Below are positions 60,502 to 64,000 of a stretch of 64,000 nucleotides of DNA, piece after piece. Each line of letters begins with the position of its first letter. Position 1 is the first letter of the stretch. The translations under genes and the position numbers were made by a program. The stretch is from Pseudomonas costantinii (GTDB taxonomy: Bacteria; Pseudomonadota; Gammaproteobacteria; Pseudomonadales; Pseudomonadaceae): NCBI RefSeq assembly GCF_001870435.1, contig NZ_MDDR01000057.1, positions 124,001-188,000 of the forward strand. Direction: 5' to 3'. The notes under the pieces are model-generated. The model did not search any database and had not been told where the DNA came from. It worked only from the letters and a program-made list of their open reading frames with translations.

Positions 60502-62351
60502 ACATGATCTTTCTGACTTTCGTATTTCCCCTGATCGGTTTCCTGCTGCTGTCGTTCTCCCGTGGACGCTGGTCGGAAAACTTGTCTGCCCTGGTGGGCG
60601 TGGGTTCCATTGGCCTGTCGGCCATCGTGGCCGCCTACGTCATCTGGCAATTCAACGTGGCACCTCCCGAAGGCGGCCACTACACCCTGGTGCTGTGGCA
60701 GTGGATGTCGGTGGACGGCTTCAAGCCCAACTTCGCCCTCTACGTCGACGGCCTGTCGATCACCATGCTCGGCGTGGTGGTGGGTGTCGGCTTCCTGATC
60801 CACCTGTTCGCGTCCTGGTACATGCGCGGTGAAGCCGGTTACTCGCGCTTCTTCGCCTACACCAACCTGTTTATCGCCAGCATGCTGTTCCTGGTACTCG
60901 GCGATAACCTGTTGTTCCTGTACTTCGGTTGGGAAGGCGTGGGCCTGTGCTCGTACCTGTTGATCGGTTTCTACTACAGCAACCGCAACAACGGTAACGC
61001 CGCCCTTAAAGCCTTCATCGTGACCCGGATCGGCGACGTGTTCATGGCCATCGGCCTGTTCATCCTGTTCCAACAAGTGGGCACGCTGAACATCCAGGAA
61101 CTGCTGGTGCTGGCACCGCAGAAATTCCAGGTCGGTGACTTTTGGATCACGTTCGCTACCCTGATGCTGCTGGGCGGCGCTGTCGGTAAATCCGCACAAC
61201 TGCCGCTGCAAACCTGGCTGGCGGATGCGATGGCCGGTCCTACCCCGGTGTCAGCACTGATCCACGCCGCAACCATGGTAACCGCCGGTGTCTACCTGAT
61301 CGCCCGTACCCACGGCCTGTTCACCCTGGCGCCGGAAATCCTGCATCTTGTAGGACTGGTCGGTGGAGTGACACTCGTACTGGCCGGTTTTGCCGCGCTG
61401 GTGCAGACCGACATCAAGCGTATCCTCGCCTACTCGACCATGAGCCAGATCGGCTACATGTTCCTGGCCCTGGGCGTTGGCGCCTGGGACGCGGCGATCT
61501 TCCACCTGATGACCCACGCCTTCTTCAAGGCCCTGCTGTTCCTTGCTTCCGGTGCGGTGATCGTTGCCTGCCACCACGAGCAGAACATCTTCAAGATGGG
61601 CGGCCTGTGGAAGAAACTGCCGTTGGCCTACGCCAGCTTCATCGTCGGTGGTGCCGCCCTGGCAGCCCTGCCGCTGGTGACCGCAGGTTTCTATTCGAAA
61701 GACGAAATCCTCTGGGAAGCTTTTGCCAGCGGTAACCAGAACCTGCTTTACGCAGGCCTGGTGGGTGCGTTCATGACCTCGCTGTACACCTTCCGCCTGA
61801 TCTTCATCACCTTCCACGGTGAAGCCAAGACCGAAGCGCACGCAGGCCATGGCATCTCGCACTGGCTGCCATTGTCGGTACTGATCATCCTGTCGACTTT
61901 CATCGGCGCCCTGATCACTCCGCCACTGGCCGGTGTACTGCCGGAAAGCGCTGGCCATGCCGGCGGTGCAGCCAAGCACAGCCTGGAACTCGTCTCGGGT
62001 GCTATCGCCATCGCCGGTATCCTGCTGGCAGCCTTGCTGTTCCTCGGCAAGCGTCGCTTCGTTACCGCTGTCGCCAACAGTGGCATTGGCCGCTTCCTGT
62101 CGGCCTGGTGGTTCGCCGCCTGGGGCTTCGACTGGATCTACGACAAACTGTTCGTCAAGCCTTACCTGGCCATCAGCCATGTACTGCGCAAAGACCCGCT
62201 CGACCAGACCATCGGTTTGATCCCGCGCACCGCCAAGGCCGGTCACACCGCCTTGAGCCGCAGCGAGACGGGCCAGTTGCGTTGGTACGCTGCTTCCATG
62301 GCTGCCGGTGCCGTTCTGGTGATCGGCGCCATCGTTGTGGTAGCAGTCTGA
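60498..62351 (+). CDS. nuoL: NADH-quinone oxidoreductase subunit L
   Basis: A 617-residue Mrp-antiporter-like subunit with about 16 helices, at the distal end of the membrane arm. The proton-channel region includes GWEGVGLCSYLLIGFYY and KSAQLPLQTWLADAMAGPTPVSALIHAATMVTAGVYL; the long lateral helix lies in the C-terminal third. It overlaps nuoK by 4 nt. A 49-nt gap precedes nuoM. Confidence 0.98.
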   Translation: MNMIFLTFVFPLIGFLLLSFSRGRWSENLSALVGVGSIGLSAIVAAYVIWQFNVAPPEGGHYTLVLWQWMSVDGFKPNFALYVDGLSITMLGVVVGVGFLIHLFASWYMRGEAGYSRFFAYTNLFIASMLFLVLGDNLLFLYFGWEGVGLCSYLLIGFYYSNRNNGNAALKAFIVTRIGDVFMAIGLFILFQQVGTLNIQELLVLAPQKFQVGDFWITFATLMLLGGAVGKSAQLPLQTWLADAMAGPTPVSALIHAATMVTAGVYLIARTHGLFTLAPEILHLVGLVGGVTLVLAGFAALVQTDIKRILAYSTMSQIGYMFLALGVGAWDAAIFHLMTHAFFKALLFLASGAVIVACHHEQNIFKMGGLWKKLPLAYASFIVGGAALAALPLVTAGFYSKDEILWEAFASGNQNLLYAGLVGAFMTSLYTFRLIFITFHGEAKTEAHAGHGISHWLPLSVLIILSTFIGALITPPLAGVLPESAGHAGGAAKHSLELVSGAIAIAGILLAALLFLGKRRFVTAVANSGIGRFLSAWWFAAWGFDWIYDKLFVKPYLAISHVLRKDPLDQTIGLIPRTAKAGHTALSRSETGQLRWYAASMAAGAVLVIGAIVVVAV

Positions 62352-62400
62352 TTATGAACATTGCCAACTTTGCGAACTTGCGAAAGGAAACGAGCCTGTC

Positions 62401-63933
62401 ATGATTCTGCCCTGGCTAATCCTGATCCCCTTTATCGGCGGCCTGCTCTGCTGGATGGGTGAACGCTTCGGCGCCACCCTCCCCCGCTGGATTGCGTTGC
62501 TGACCATGTCCCTGGAACTCGCTCTCGGCCTCTGGCTGTGGGCCCATGGCGACTATTCATTCGCTCCGGCACCGGGTGCCGATCCAACCTTCGCGCTTGA
62601 ATTCAAGCACGTGTGGATCCAGCGCTTCGGCATCAACGTGCACCTGGCCCTCGACGGCCTGTCGCTGTTGATGATCCTGCTGACCGGCCTGCTGGGTATC
62701 CTCTCGGTACTCTGCTCCTGGAAAGAAATTCAGCGTCACGTGGGCTTCTTCCACCTGAACCTGATGTGGATTTTGGGCGGCGTTGTCGGCGTGTTCCTCG
62801 CCCTCGACCTGTTCATGTTCTTCTTCTTCTGGGAAATGATGCTGGTGCCGATGTACTTCCTCATCGCGCTCTGGGGTCACAGTTCTTCGGACGGCAAGAA
62901 AACCCGGATCTACGCGGCGACCAAGTTCTTCATCTTCACCCAGGCTTCCGGCCTGATCATGTTGGTGGCGATCCTGGGTCTGGTACTGGTCAACTTCAAC
63001 AACACCGGCGTGATTACGTTCAACTACGCCGACCTGTTGAAAACCAAGATGTCCCTGACCACCGAGTACATCCTGATGCTGGGCTTCTTCATCGCGTTCG
63101 CGGTGAAGCTGCCGGTGGTGCCGTTCCACTCCTGGCTGCCGGATGCGCACGCCCAGGCGCCGACCGCAGGTTCCGTGGACTTGGCGGGTATCCTGCTGAA
63201 GACTGCGGCCTACGGCCTGCTGCGTTTCGCCCTGCCGCTGTTCCCGAATGCCTCGGCCGAGTTCGCGCCGATCGCCATGACCCTGGGTCTGATCGGGATT
63301 TTCTACGGTGCGTTCCTGGCGTTCGCGCAGACCGACATCAAGCGTCTGATTGCCTTCTCGTCCGTTTCCCACATGGGCTTCGTACTGATCGGCATCTACT
63401 CCGGTAGCCAACTGGCGCTGCAAGGCGCTGTCATCCAGATGTTGGCCCACGGTGTTTCGGCCGCGGCTCTCTTTATCCTGAGTGGCCAGTTGTACGAGCG
63501 CCTGCACACCCGTGACATGCGTGAGATGGGCGGCGTGTGGTCACGCATCGCTTACTTGCCGGCGATCAGCCTGTTCTTCGCCGCCGCGTCCCTGGGCTTG
63601 CCGGGTACCGGTAACTTCATAGGCGAGTTCCTGATCCTGATGGGTTCGTTTGTGCACACGCCGTGGATCAGTGCCATTGCAACTTCCGGCCTGGTGTTTG
63701 GTTCGGTTTACTCGCTGATCATGATCCACCGCGCCTACTTCGGCCCGGCCAAGTCCGACACTGTCCTGCAAGGGATGGATGCTCGCGAACTGATCATGGT
63801 GCTCGGCCTTGCGGTACTGCTGATCTACATCGGCGTGTACCCGCAACCGTTCCTGGACACTTCTGCCGCGACGATGCATGGCGTGCAGCAGTGGTTCAGC
63901 ACCGCCTTCACTCAACTCGCTTCGGCACGGTAA
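62401..63933 (+). CDS. nuoM: NADH-quinone oxidoreductase subunit M
   Basis: A 510-residue antiporter-like subunit with about 14 helices. The channel signature FFFWEMMLVPMYFLIALWG holds the conserved glutamate, and VKLPVVPFHSWLPDAHAQAPTAGSVDLAGILLKTAAYGLLRF the conserved lysine and histidine loop. AAGGAA lies upstream of the ATG at 62401 at a somewhat long spacing. nuoN begins 7 nt after its stop. Confidence 0.98.
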   Translation: MILPWLILIPFIGGLLCWMGERFGATLPRWIALLTMSLELALGLWLWAHGDYSFAPAPGADPTFALEFKHVWIQRFGINVHLALDGLSLLMILLTGLLGILSVLCSWKEIQRHVGFFHLNLMWILGGVVGVFLALDLFMFFFFWEMMLVPMYFLIALWGHSSSDGKKTRIYAATKFFIFTQASGLIMLVAILGLVLVNFNNTGVITFNYADLLKTKMSLTTEYILMLGFFIAFAVKLPVVPFHSWLPDAHAQAPTAGSVDLAGILLKTAAYGLLRFALPLFPNASAEFAPIAMTLGLIGIFYGAFLAFAQTDIKRLIAFSSVSHMGFVLIGIYSGSQLALQGAVIQMLAHGVSAAALFILSGQLYERLHTRDMREMGGVWSRIAYLPAISLFFAAASLGLPGTGNFIGEFLILMGSFVHTPWISAIATSGLVFGSVYSLIMIHRAYFGPAKSDTVLQGMDARELIMVLGLAVLLIYIGVYPQPFLDTSAATMHGVQQWFSTAFTQLASAR

Positions 63934-63940
63934 GAGCGCT

Positions 63941-64000
63941 ATGGAATTCACGATCCAACACTTTATCGCGCTTGCGCCGCTGCTGATCACCAGCCTCACC
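63941..64000 (+). CDS. nuoN: NADH-quinone oxidoreductase subunit N, first codons only
   Basis: An ATG at 63941, 7 nt after the nuoM stop and preceded by AAGAG, opens a frame that runs to the window end (20 codons). The residues form the start of a hydrophobic helix (FIALAPLLITSL). Position at the end of nuoA-M makes nuoN the expected identity. The rest is outside the window. Confidence 0.85.
   Translation, partial: MEFTIQHFIALAPLLITSLT

Overview
The window reads as a core-chromosome stretch of a Pseudomonas of the fluorescens/putida side of the genus. Supporting signs are high GC with strong third-position bias, a full-length gacS beside a PirRS-like two-component pair, fused nuoCD, icd and monomeric idh back to back, the aat-bpt-infA-clpA-clpS block, and extragenic palindromes of the GTGGGAGC-GGGCTTGC type. 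I see no phage, insertion sequence, plasmid, CRISPR, rRNA or tRNA gene. Nearly everything is housekeeping, and no clear new multi-gene system is evident. The most interesting material is small: an orphan secretin-like protein, leader structures and a few candidate operators.

Layout. 1-6745 (-): an envelope operon running comEC > exbB/tolQ-like > exbD/tolR-like > lpxK > Trm112-like > kdsB > low-Mr phosphatase > murB (cut by the window edge), most junctions overlapping by 1-4 nt. 6881-7396 (+): DUF2062 membrane protein. 7400-9473 (-): PirRS-like pair. 9679-14358 (+): gacS, ldhA-like dehydrogenase, a zinc-ribbon protein and a META lipoprotein. 14476-16407: TlpA-like lipoprotein (-), then arsC, wrbA and a DUF2069 protein (+). 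16462-18025 (-): 3-methyladenine glycosylase and ttcA. 18301-19527 (+): YIP1 protein and sprT. 19623-20804 (-): CoA transferase. 20962-24398 (+): tusDCBE, ybiB and yqjG.

24435-31935 (-): cysG, serS, crcB, rarA, lolA and ftsK. 32433-34196 (+): aat, bpt and infA. 34365-37033 (-): clpA and clpS. 37258-37518 (+): cspD. 37596-38852 (-): icd. 39346-47973 (+): idh, nudJ, mnmA, hflD, purB, roxA, a GNAT and the secretin-like protein. 48467-49792 (+): aceA. 50456-64000 (+): nuoA to nuoM and the first codons of nuoN.

Several gene groups work together. Aat and Bpt create N-degrons that ClpS delivers to ClpA. TusBCDE passes sulfur to MnmA for U34 thiolation, while TtcA thiolates C32. The two isocitrate dehydrogenases and isocitrate lyase compete for isocitrate, and the nuo operon oxidises the NADH made by central metabolism. 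PirRS and GacS are signalling systems. From memory of P. aeruginosa PAO1, the window joins three blocks that lie apart there (murB-comEC, gacS/ldhA-wrbA and tus-nuo).
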